Assembly: GCA_029267315.1 (NCBI GenBank)
Contig: JAJUJD010000013.1
Location: 1 to 35,647 of the forward strand
Origin: Alcaligenaceae bacterium
Lineage (GTDB): Bacteria; Pseudomonadota; Gammaproteobacteria; Burkholderiales; Burkholderiaceae_B
Direction: 5' to 3'
DNA: 35,647 bases
Below are positions 10,370 through 18,476 of the stretch, one piece after another. Each line of letters opens with the position of its first letter. Position 1 is the first letter of the stretch. The translations under genes and the position numbers were made by a program. The notes below the pieces were generated by a model, which searched no databases, was not told the DNA's origin, and saw only the letters and a program-made list of their open reading frames with translations.

Positions 10370-11893
10370 TCAGGAAGAACAGCTGACCTCCAGGCGTTCT
10401 GCCCATTCGGGCGCCGCCTGAGCGTAGTATTCGAATCCAGGCCGTTCCGTGAACGGGTCGCGCAACAAGGTAAGCAGGGTTTCGATTTCACCTACGTCTC
10501 CCTTGCTCGCCGCCTCAATCGCCTCTTGTGCCAGGTGGTTGCGCAGGATGTAAAGCGGATTGGTACGCAGCATTGACGCGCGCCGCTCTGCTTCTGGCTG
10601 ATCGTCAGCTTGGAGACGGCGTTCATAGCGCTGCAACCAGTCACGCGCCGGTTCCGGATTGCTGAACAGCTCAAGAAACGGTTGAGGCTCAGTCAATACA
10701 TTGGCGAGCCGTCGGAAAGCAAGAGTGAAATCCGCACGCTGCTCGTGAAGAAGGCGCCACCAGCTGTCGAGCAGGTCTTCATCTTCTTTCAGCCAGGTTT
10801 CGAAACCGAATTTGCGGCGCAGGTTGTCGTGGTACGCCTTCAGAAAATCATTCTCGTAGGAAGACAGCGCTTCGCGCAAGGCTTCCTCTTCCAGGCCCAA
10901 GCCTAGAAACACGCCACCTAAACGATACAGGTTCCAGTGGGCGACGGCCGGCTGCACATTCCAGGCGTACCGACCATGTGTATCGCTATGGTTGCAAATG
11001 TGGTTGGCCTGAAAGCCATCCATAAAGCCGTATGGGCCGTAATCCATAGTGAGGCCCAGGATGGACATGTTGTCGGTATTCATTACCCCATGACAAAAAC
11101 CGGCTGTCTGCCAGTCAGCCACCATGCGTGCCGTACGTGCGGTGACTTCCCGTAGCATGCGCAAGACTGGCTGATTCTCATTTTGTTCCCCAGCCTCACC
11201 TGCGCGGGCCATGGGAAAAAAGCGGTTAATGACGTAATCGGTCAGAATGCGAAGCTGCTCAGGTTTGCCTGCCCAATGTTCGAAACTGCCGAAACGCACG
11301 AAACTGGGCGCCACCCGGGCCACAATGGCCGCGGTTTCAACTGTTTCGCGGTATACCGGGTCATTGGATACCACGATCGCCAAGGCGCGTGTGGTGGGAA
11401 TGCCTAGGCCGGCCATCGCTTCACTTGCCAGATATTCCCTGACTGAAGAGCGCAACACGGCACGGCCGTCTCCCATGCGCGAATATGGCGTCCTACCCGA
11501 CCCCTTCAACTGCAGTTCCTGCGGCCCCTCAGGGGTAAGGATCTCTCCCAGTAAATGGGCTCGCCCGTCACCCAATTGCCCAGCCCAGATGCCGAACTGA
11601 TGGCCACTATAGACCGCGGCCAAGGTGCGCCCTCCCGGCAACGGCTTCTGGCCGGATACCACCTGCAGAAAGTCGGGGCTGCTCAGGACAGAAGCGTCTA
11701 TACCGAGTAGAGCCGCCAACTCAATGTTGGCATGCAATAGTTGCGGGTTATTCAGTGGCTGGGGCTGCAAAAAGGTGTAGAACTCCCGCGGTAGGTCCGC
11801 AAAGGAATTTTCAACGCGCAGTCGTTCGAGAGAAGTGACAAGCTGACCAGTATTGACTGGGCCAGTGGGGTATGTACTGGAATCCATATTCAT
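10370..11893 (-). CDS. selO: Protein adenylyltransferase SelO (YdiU)
   Basis: YSGHQFGIWAGQLGDGRAHLLGEI, GSGRTPYSRMGDGRAVLRSSVREYLASEAMAGLGIPTTRAL; C-terminal EVSCSS. Confidence 0.95.
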   Translation of the reverse strand: MNMDSSTYPTGPVNTGQLVTSLERLRVENSFADLPREFYTFLQPQPLNNPQLLHANIELAALLGIDASVLSSPDFLQVVSGQKPLPGGRTLAAVYSGHQFGIWAGQLGDGRAHLLGEILTPEGPQELQLKGSGRTPYSRMGDGRAVLRSSVREYLASEAMAGLGIPTTRALAIVVSNDPVYRETVETAAIVARVAPSFVRFGSFEHWAGKPEQLRILTDYVINRFFPMARAGEAGEQNENQPVLRMLREVTARTARMVADWQTAGFCHGVMNTDNMSILGLTMDYGPYGFMDGFQANHICNHSDTHGRYAWNVQPAVAHWNLYRLGGVFLGLGLEEEALREALSSYENDFLKAYHDNLRRKFGFETWLKEDEDLLDSWWRLLHEQRADFTLAFRRLANVLTEPQPFLELFSNPEPARDWLQRYERRLQADDQPEAERRASMLRTNPLYILRNHLAQEAIEAASKGDVGEIETLLTLLRDPFTERPGFEYYAQAAPEWAERLEVSCSS

Positions 11894-12282
11894 TGCTGCC
11901 TAATCGGTCGCTTGGGTGCCCGCTGCTTGGCCGCTTTCTTGGCAGGCCGGCAATACAGGATGGCCGATACGTAGAACAGCAAAGACAAGGCAATTTCCAG
12001 GCCCGCGAGCCAGGCAGAAACCGGATTGAGATCCGACCACGCTCGCATTACACCTTCCATAAAATAAAGGAGAATGAACATCGAGGCCCACTGCATGGTG
12101 TACAGGCTCCCTTTGAGAACCCCCCGCAGCGGCAGCAGCAGCGGCAGCGCTTTAAGCGCCATCCATGATCCACCCGGAAAAATGGGCGCCAAGCGTAGCT
12201 CCCAGGCCAGGCACAATATTATTAGGCCAAACAGGGAACCGACCGCTGTCCAGCGCCAGATAGAATTAGGGGATGTTGTCAT
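11890..12282 (-). CDS. DUF2069-like small membrane protein
   Basis: Start ATG 12282 (MTTSPNSIWRWTAVGSLFGLIILCLAWELRLAPIFPGGSWMALKALPLLLPLRGVLKGSLYTMQWASMFILLYFMEG); four predicted TM segments. Confidence 0.82.
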   Translation of the reverse strand: MTTSPNSIWRWTAVGSLFGLIILCLAWELRLAPIFPGGSWMALKALPLLLPLRGVLKGSLYTMQWASMFILLYFMEGVMRAWSDLNPVSAWLAGLEIALSLLFYVSAILYCRPAKKAAKQRAPKRPIRQQ

Positions 12283-12322
12283 GCTGGTATTATCACCCGA
12301 AAGAACATGAGGCTGACAGGCC

Positions 12323-13675
12323 ATGGAACGGCTGACGGAAACCGAACCCAGCGCGTCTGACAAGGGAGAACAGGCGGATAGTGACCGCGGCACTTGGGCG
12401 ACTGCCCTGGCCGTGCTGCGATATGCCGGGCGGCGCGCGCGTGAAAAAAAACTCGCTCGGGTAGCGTCTAGCCTCACTTACACCACTGTGTTGAGCCTGG
12501 TGCCCATGTTGGCAGTTGTCCTGTCCCTCTTCACGGCCTTCCCCCTATTTGCTGAGTTCCGCTACGCGCTAGAGAACTTCTTCTCAACGAACGTGATGCC
12601 CGAAGTAGTCTCTGACACCGTCATGAGCTACCTCAACGAATTCGCTGCGAAGGCATCTGGCCTCACGACGATCGGCGCCCTCTTCCTGGTCGTGACATCA
12701 GTCATGCTGTTTCGCACCATTGACGACGCATTCAACGATATCTGGCAGGTTGAAACGAGGCGGCCGTTGCGGCAACGCATATTGGTCTATTGGGCTTTGC
12801 TATCGCTGGGTCCGATTCTGGTGGGGGCAAGCCTGTGGGCAGTGTCCATGCTGGCACGCGAGTCCATGGGACTTATCCGCGACCTGCCGGCCATCGGTAC
12901 ATTCACCTTATCAATCATTCCACTGCTGCTTACAGGCTGCGGTTATTCCGCCCTGTTCTTTACCGTGCCCAACCGGCCGGTGCGCTGGAGGGATGCCCTC
13001 ATTGGCGGCTTCAGTACGGCCCTCGTGCTGGAAACGCTAAGGGTGGGCATTGCTTATTATCTGACTCGCTTCCCTTCTTACACGATTATCTACGGTGCTT
13101 TTGCCACCATTCCAATTTTCCTGCTATGGGTTTATCTCTCGTGGTTGGTGATACTGCTTGGAGCAACTATCACGGCACTTCTGCCGGCCCTGCGCCAGCG
13201 CCGTTGGGAGCAACAACATTTCACGGGTGCCGCCTTCGTTGATGGCATACGCGTACTGCATCTGCTATGGCATGCCTGGAAGGGCCCGACTCCCGGCTAT
13301 AGCATTGGCGACCTGTGCCGACGGCTGAATCTGCATCAAGACGAACTCGATAAAGTGCTGCACACTCTGAAAGCCCTGGGTTATGTCGTAAATACCGAGA
13401 ACGACGGAACGGAAGCCTGGGTGCTGGCCTGTGATCCCAGTCGCACTTCACTGCAGCCACTTATCGATGCCTGGCTGCTGGATACTTCACAACCCGGGCT
13501 TGTGAACGAACCTTTGCTACTTGGGGCAATTTCGCAATCGATTAAAGGCCAGGCCGTACATTTGGACACGCTGTTCGAACCTGAGGCCCCCTACCAGAAC
13601 CCCCCCGCATGGGGCACAATGTCCAAAGAAATCCCAATGGAGACACCGGGAGACCATTATGTTGAAAGTAAGTGA
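12323..13675 (+). CDS. YihY/virulence factor BrkB family inner-membrane protein with C-terminal cytoplasmic domain
   Basis: RVASSLTYTTVLSLVPMLAVVLSLFTAFPLF; YGAFATIPIFLLWVYLSWLVILLGATITALLP. Confidence 0.93.
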   Translation: MERLTETEPSASDKGEQADSDRGTWATALAVLRYAGRRAREKKLARVASSLTYTTVLSLVPMLAVVLSLFTAFPLFAEFRYALENFFSTNVMPEVVSDTVMSYLNEFAAKASGLTTIGALFLVVTSVMLFRTIDDAFNDIWQVETRRPLRQRILVYWALLSLGPILVGASLWAVSMLARESMGLIRDLPAIGTFTLSIIPLLLTGCGYSALFFTVPNRPVRWRDALIGGFSTALVLETLRVGIAYYLTRFPSYTIIYGAFATIPIFLLWVYLSWLVILLGATITALLPALRQRRWEQQHFTGAAFVDGIRVLHLLWHAWKGPTPGYSIGDLCRRLNLHQDELDKVLHTLKALGYVVNTENDGTEAWVLACDPSRTSLQPLIDAWLLDTSQPGLVNEPLLLGAISQSIKGQAVHLDTLFEPEAPYQNPPAWGTMSKEIPMETPGDHYVESK

Positions 13676-14111
13676 AATCCTGCGCGTGAAGGGCAACACC
13701 CTCTTTACCGCCACGCCTGATACGTCCATCCAGGACGCCATCGATTGCATGTCTGAGCAGGACATTGGCTCCCTGGTGATAATGGAACACGGCCAGCTCG
13801 CGGGCATGCTGACCTTTCGCGAGATCATCCGTTACCTGCATACGTCCGGCGGCTCAGTTGGCAACTACACGGTGCGTAGCATCATGGACGATGCCCCGGT
13901 CAGCGTGTCACCCAATACGGGTTTTGAGGAAGTCCAGCGCCTCATGCTGGAGAAACACGCCCGGTATATCCCCGTAATGGACGGCCCCACCTTGTTGGGC
14001 GTCATTTCCTTCTACGACATGGCCGCCGCCATAGTCGCCGCTCAGGCCTTCGAGAATACGATGTTGAAGGCCTACATCCGCGACTGGCCGGGCGACCAGG
14101 CGAGTGTCTGA
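13659..14111 (+). CDS. CBS-domain pair protein
   Basis: MLKVSEILRVKGNTLFTATPDTSIQDAIDCMSEQDIGSLVIMEHGQLAGMLTFREI...; two CBS repeats; ATG at 13659 inside the end of yihY. Confidence 0.9.
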   Translation: MLKVSEILRVKGNTLFTATPDTSIQDAIDCMSEQDIGSLVIMEHGQLAGMLTFREIIRYLHTSGGSVGNYTVRSIMDDAPVSVSPNTGFEEVQRLMLEKHARYIPVMDGPTLLGVISFYDMAAAIVAAQAFENTMLKAYIRDWPGDQASV

Positions 14112-14121
14112 CAGCAAGCAG

Positions 14122-14152
14122 ATCGGGCTCCTTGCGGAGCCCGATTTTTTTT
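14122..14152 (+). terminator. Rho-independent terminator after the CBS-protein gene
   Basis: ATCGGGCTCC-TTGC-GGAGCCCGAT perfect 10-bp stem followed by a T8 run. Confidence 0.95.
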
Positions 14153-14186
14153 GCTGCGATGAACCTATAGGGCTGCCTGTGCGACC

Positions 14187-15206
14187 TCAGCCCAGCTGCG
14201 CCCACGCCTGCGCAAGAAGTTCAGGCTTATTTTCTGCCAATGCCTTGGGGTCAGACAGCATTCTTCGCCAGCGACGTGCTCCAGGTCTGCCCGTTTGCCA
14301 TCCCAACATCGATTTGATCACGTGCCGCAATGCAACCCCCGCCTGAACCTGCTCTGCCGCATACTCCATCATCGCTTCCAAAACGGTGTGATCGTTCACG
14401 CGCTGCTCGACATGGCCGAGGCGAACAGATAGATCTGCCAGAATGTCGGGGGTGTGCCAGGCGGCCCGGCCCAGCATCACACCATGGAAGGTCTCTAGAG
14501 CTTCCTCGCATTGGCCAATACTTGCCAGGCCTCCATTAAGCACGAAGACGGAATCGGAGAAATCCACCGCCAGCCGGGCTGCCATGTCGTAGCGCAGTGG
14601 CGGAATTTCGCGGTTGTCCTTAGGGCTCAGGCCCTTTAGCACTGCATTGCGTGCGTGCACAATGAATACGCGGCACCCCGTTTCGTGAATACGGCCTACG
14701 AAGTCCCGCACAAAGGAATAGGAATCGTCATAATCTAGCCCCAGGCGATGTTTCACCGTGACCGGCACGCTCACGGCATCCTGCATGGCTTTGATGCAGT
14801 CGGCGACCAAGCCAGGTTCAGCCATCAGGCATGCACCGAACGCGCCTTTCTGCACCCGTTCCGACGGGCAGCCGCAATTCAGATTGATTTCGTCATAACC
14901 CCATTGTTCTCCCAGTTTGGCCGCTTTGGCCAAGTCCAGTGGCTCACTGCCGCCCAGCTGCAAGGCTACCGGGTGTTCGCTTACATGGAAATCCAGATGA
15001 CGCGGAACATTGCCGTGGAGCAATGCACCGGTCGTAATCATTTCGGTATACAGACGTGCTTGCGGTGCCAGCAAACGATGAAAATAGCGACAATGACGGT
15101 CCGTCACGTCGATCATGGGAGCGACACACAGTTCCCATGCTCTGGAGTCGAGCGCGGCGCCCTGCAGGGAAAGCCCAGGAGTTTCGGCATGGGTGAGGGA
15201 GTTCAT
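14187..15206 (-). CDS. dusA: tRNA-dihydrouridine(20/20a) synthase DusA
   Basis: CVAPMIDVTDRHCRYFHRLLAPQARLYTEMITTGALLHG; INLNCGCPSERVQKGAFGACLM; start at internal Met (15206). Confidence 0.95.
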   Translation of the reverse strand: MNSLTHAETPGLSLQGAALDSRAWELCVAPMIDVTDRHCRYFHRLLAPQARLYTEMITTGALLHGNVPRHLDFHVSEHPVALQLGGSEPLDLAKAAKLGEQWGYDEINLNCGCPSERVQKGAFGACLMAEPGLVADCIKAMQDAVSVPVTVKHRLGLDYDDSYSFVRDFVGRIHETGCRVFIVHARNAVLKGLSPKDNREIPPLRYDMAARLAVDFSDSVFVLNGGLASIGQCEEALETFHGVMLGRAAWHTPDILADLSVRLGHVEQRVNDHTVLEAMMEYAAEQVQAGVALRHVIKSMLGWQTGRPGARRWRRMLSDPKALAENKPELLAQAWAQLG

Positions 15207-15324
15207 TTGGGGCAGTTGCGATGCAAAAATGGGGCTAAAACCCCCTATTTTCGCACGACCTGGCAAGCTGGACTAAAATTCGACGGCCTGTAAACCGGCG
15301 CCCAATAAGGAGTCACTCTCACCC

Positions 15325-16293
15325 ATGGCTGTTTTCACCACCGTCAGCGACGACGACGCCCGCGAATTGCTGCAACGTTATACGCTTGGAGAGCTCGTCT
15401 CCCTGCGTGGCATCACGGCAGGTATTGAAAATACCAACTACTTCCTAAACACCACTCGCGGGGAGTACGTTTTAACAATCTTCGAGGTGCTGACAGCCCA
15501 GCAGCTGCCGTTCTACATCGAGCTGATGACGCATCTTGCCGAGCGAGGAGTGCCTGTTCCGCACCCGCAAGCCATGCGTGATGGTACACGTCTCACGACG
15601 CTGCATGGGAAGCCATGCACCATCGTAACCAGGTTGTCAGGCGGCTATGAGCCCGACCCCAGCCCTGCCCATTGTGCCCAGGCCGGCCAAACCCTCGCCC
15701 GCATGCACCTTGCGGCCCGAGGTTTTTCCATTCATCAGCCCAACCTGCGCGGGCTGCCTTGGTGGCAGGCCACCGCGCCCCGCGTCCTACCATTCCTGGA
15801 AGCGGAACAAGCACAGATGTTGACCGATACCCTGGATGAACAGGTGCGCTTCGCTGAAACGAATTCCTATAAAGCCTTGCCCACCGGCCCGGCACATTGC
15901 GACCTTTTTCGCGATAACGTTCTGTTCGACGGCACCTATGAAAGCCCACGGATGGGCGGCATCATTGACTTCTATTTTGCCGGCTGGGACACCTGGATTT
16001 TTGATGTGGCGGTTTGTGCCAATGACTGGTGCATCGAGCGTGAAACAGGTGCTTTTATCGAAGATCGCCTCAACGCGTTCTTACAGGCCTATTCGGCAGT
16101 AAGGCCTTTCACGCCGGAAGAGCGAGATGCCTGGCCACGCATGCTGCAGGCCGGTGCCCTACGATTCTGGATTTCACGCCTTTACGATTATTTCCTGCCA
16201 CGCCCGGCCCAGACGCTCAAACCGCATGACCCGCGTCATTTCGAACGCATTTTGCGTTTGCGCCGTCAGGTTCCTGCGCCGGCTCTGCCCTGA
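15325..16293 (+). CDS. thrB: Homoserine kinase (ThrB type II, APH-like fold)
   Basis: MAVFTTVSDDDARELLQRYTLGELVSLRGITAGIENTNYFLNTTRGEYVLTIFE; HCDLFRDNVLFDG. Confidence 0.95.
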   Translation: MAVFTTVSDDDARELLQRYTLGELVSLRGITAGIENTNYFLNTTRGEYVLTIFEVLTAQQLPFYIELMTHLAERGVPVPHPQAMRDGTRLTTLHGKPCTIVTRLSGGYEPDPSPAHCAQAGQTLARMHLAARGFSIHQPNLRGLPWWQATAPRVLPFLEAEQAQMLTDTLDEQVRFAETNSYKALPTGPAHCDLFRDNVLFDGTYESPRMGGIIDFYFAGWDTWIFDVAVCANDWCIERETGAFIEDRLNAFLQAYSAVRPFTPEERDAWPRMLQAGALRFWISRLYDYFLPRPAQTLKPHDPRHFERILRLRRQVPAPALP

Positions 16294-16300
16294 TCCCGAC

Positions 16301-17053
16301 ATGCAAGCTGCCATTCTTCCCATCCACGCTGGCTGGTTCTGGATACACCAAGGGTATCGAATCTGCATGAAGCAGCCCCTGGCCATGTTCTTTTGGAGCA
16401 TGACACTGGGGCTGCTCATTACCTTTAGCTATCTGATTCCGATTTTCGGTCAGATGGCCCTCATCATTGCCACGCCCAGCTTCACCTTCATCACCCTTGC
16501 CGCTTGCCAGCGGATCGATTCCGGCGAAGCCATGCAATTAGGCATGTGGACACTGCCCTTGCGTGACCGCAACGTGCGCAAGCGGCTATTGTTGCTTGGC
16601 CTGGCCTACCTGCTGTGTTGTCTGGCCGGCGGAGTACTGGCCACCCTCCCCTATCTCGACGCGCTGACGACGGCATTGGAAGGCGCCACAGAGATCGACG
16701 ACATTGCTCTGCTGCGGGCTATGCAGGGGCCCATGCTGACATTCGGTGTGCTCTATGTGCTGATTTCCATGTTCTTTTGGCATGCGCCGGCGCTGATCGG
16801 CTGGCACGGCATCCCCATGAAGCAAGCGCTTTTCTTTTCCATGGTGGCTTGCTGGCGTAACAAATGGGCCTTCTTGCTTTACGGCCTGAGCTGGGTGGCC
16901 ATCTTCTTCGCCGTGCAGATGGCGGCCACCTTGCTCATGGTGCTTGGCTTGTCACCGGACATGGTTCAACTGCTGATGACGCCCGTGAATATCGCAGTGG
17001 CAGCGGTGCTCTACGCGAGCTTTTACCCCGCCTACGTCAGCGTATTTCGTTAA
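16301..17053 (+). CDS. BPSS1780-like multi-pass membrane protein of unknown function
   Basis: Likely start ATG 16301 (MQAAILPIHAGWFWIHQGYRICMKQPLAMFFWSMTLGLLITFSYLIPIFGQ), 7 nt after thrB stop; several TM helices. Confidence 0.8.
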   Translation: MQAAILPIHAGWFWIHQGYRICMKQPLAMFFWSMTLGLLITFSYLIPIFGQMALIIATPSFTFITLAACQRIDSGEAMQLGMWTLPLRDRNVRKRLLLLGLAYLLCCLAGGVLATLPYLDALTTALEGATEIDDIALLRAMQGPMLTFGVLYVLISMFFWHAPALIGWHGIPMKQALFFSMVACWRNKWAFLLYGLSWVAIFFAVQMAATLLMVLGLSPDMVQLLMTPVNIAVAAVLYASFYPAYVSVFR

Positions 17054-17847
17054 GGCTGCGTAGCGGTGCTCTGGAAACTGGGCTTGCGCTTTTCGAGGAA
17101 GGCCTGAGCCCCTTCCCGGAATTCCGGGCCCCCTGCACCCTGCATGAATGCAGCGCGTTCTGCGTCCAGCTGTTCAGCCAAGGAGCGCAGACTCGCCGTT
17201 CGCAATAAGGCCTTACTTCGGCCGAAGGCGTGAGTAGCACCTTCGGCCAGACGTTTGGTCATTGCCTCCACGCGCTCGTCGAATTCCTCTGCAGGCACCA
17301 CCCAGTTAACCAAGCCCAAGCCCAGCGCCTGCTGAGCATCCACCGCATCGGACAGCAAAGTGATTTCCATCGCCTTGCGCAAGCCCACAGTGCGTGCAAG
17401 ATGCCAGGTACCAGAGCCGTCCGGACTCGCTCCTATGCGGGTATACGCCATCTGGAACACCGTAGTATCGGCGGCCAGAGCAAGATCGGCTGCCAGTGCC
17501 ACACTCATGCCAGCACCCGCAACCGGGCCATGCAAAGCCGCCAGCACAGGAATGGGCAGTTGCGTCATTTGCAGCATAGCTTCATGCAGCGGGTCCAGCA
17601 GCAAGGGCGCGTTGTTCAGTGGATCTTCAACCATTGCCGCCACATCGCCTCCCGCCATGAAACCGCGGCCTGCCCCACGCACGACTAAAACACGCAACGA
17701 TTCGTCAGCCGCCACGCGTGCGACGGCATCACGAAACGCCAGGGCCATCTGTTCGTTCAACGCGTTGAGCGCTGCCGGACGACAAAACGTGATCTGCGCG
17801 ACGGCATTTCTAACCTCGAATAACAGCGGTTGTTGTTCACTGTTCAT
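17050..17847 (-). CDS. Enoyl-CoA hydratase/isomerase (crotonase superfamily, PaaG-like)
   Basis: AALNALNEQMALAFRDAV; RGAGRGFMAGGDVAAM; HGPVAGAGMSVALAADLALAADTTVFQMAYTRIGASPDGSGTW. Confidence 0.92.
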   Translation of the reverse strand: MNSEQQPLLFEVRNAVAQITFCRPAALNALNEQMALAFRDAVARVAADESLRVLVVRGAGRGFMAGGDVAAMVEDPLNNAPLLLDPLHEAMLQMTQLPIPVLAALHGPVAGAGMSVALAADLALAADTTVFQMAYTRIGASPDGSGTWHLARTVGLRKAMEITLLSDAVDAQQALGLGLVNWVVPAEEFDERVEAMTKRLAEGATHAFGRSKALLRTASLRSLAEQLDAERAAFMQGAGGPEFREGAQAFLEKRKPSFQSTATQP

Positions 17848-18476
17848 TTGCTCTCCTGCATTCTTTTAACCAACAGGGGGAATGCCGCCTGCAACATCGC
17901 TTCAATAAATTCCTCAGCTGGAATTCGGCCGTCCGGTTTGTACCATCTGACCATATGGTTCATTCCGCCCAGAACAAACTTGCGCAACACGACGGGGTCC
18001 CCATCCATTAAACCGGCGTGCACCACCTCAGAGATGGCACGATGCCACAGGGCTTCATAAGTGTCGGCAAGAAGGCGCGCATGCGAACGCGCATCGCTGG
18101 AAAGGCTACGCCAGTCAAAAATGATAGCGTGCATGGCATTCCCGCCGACGCCATAGATGAGACTGTTCATATGTAGCCGGAACAGGGCGATGAGCCGTTC
18201 AGCGGGGTCACCCTCGCCATCCAGAACAAGCTGGCTTTCATCAATTACTTCCTGAATACCGCCTGCCATCACGGCCAGCAAAATTTCTTCCTTATTGCGG
18301 AAGTGATGAAAGATACTGCTCGACTGCAGCCCAACAGCAGCAGCCAGTTCACGCACCGTCGTACGCTCATAGCCCAGCTCGCGGAAGAGCCGCCCAGCTG
18401 CGAGCACCAATTCCTGCCGGCGTCCATCCTCACCCACTCGATGAAGCACGGACTGTGCGGATCGTTGTGGAATCAT
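17844..18476 (-). CDS. TetR/AcrR-family transcriptional regulator
   Basis: N-terminal HTH: RQELVLAAGRLFRELGYERTTVRELAAAVGLQSSSIFHHFRNKEEILLAVM. Confidence 0.94.
   Translation of the reverse strand: MIPQRSAQSVLHRVGEDGRRQELVLAAGRLFRELGYERTTVRELAAAVGLQSSSIFHHFRNKEEILLAVMAGGIQEVIDESQLVLDGEGDPAERLIALFRLHMNSLIYGVGGNAMHAIIFDWRSLSSDARSHARLLADTYEALWHRAISEVVHAGLMDGDPVVLRKFVLGGMNHMVRWYKPDGRIPAEEFIEAMLQAAFPLLVKRMQESK

Noticed and set aside
15226-15251. AAAATGGGG...CCCC..ATTTT hairpin between dusA and thrB
   Set aside because: Arms are interrupted by a 2-nt bulge, and it lies in a divergent promoter region with no clear terminator role; too weak to claim.
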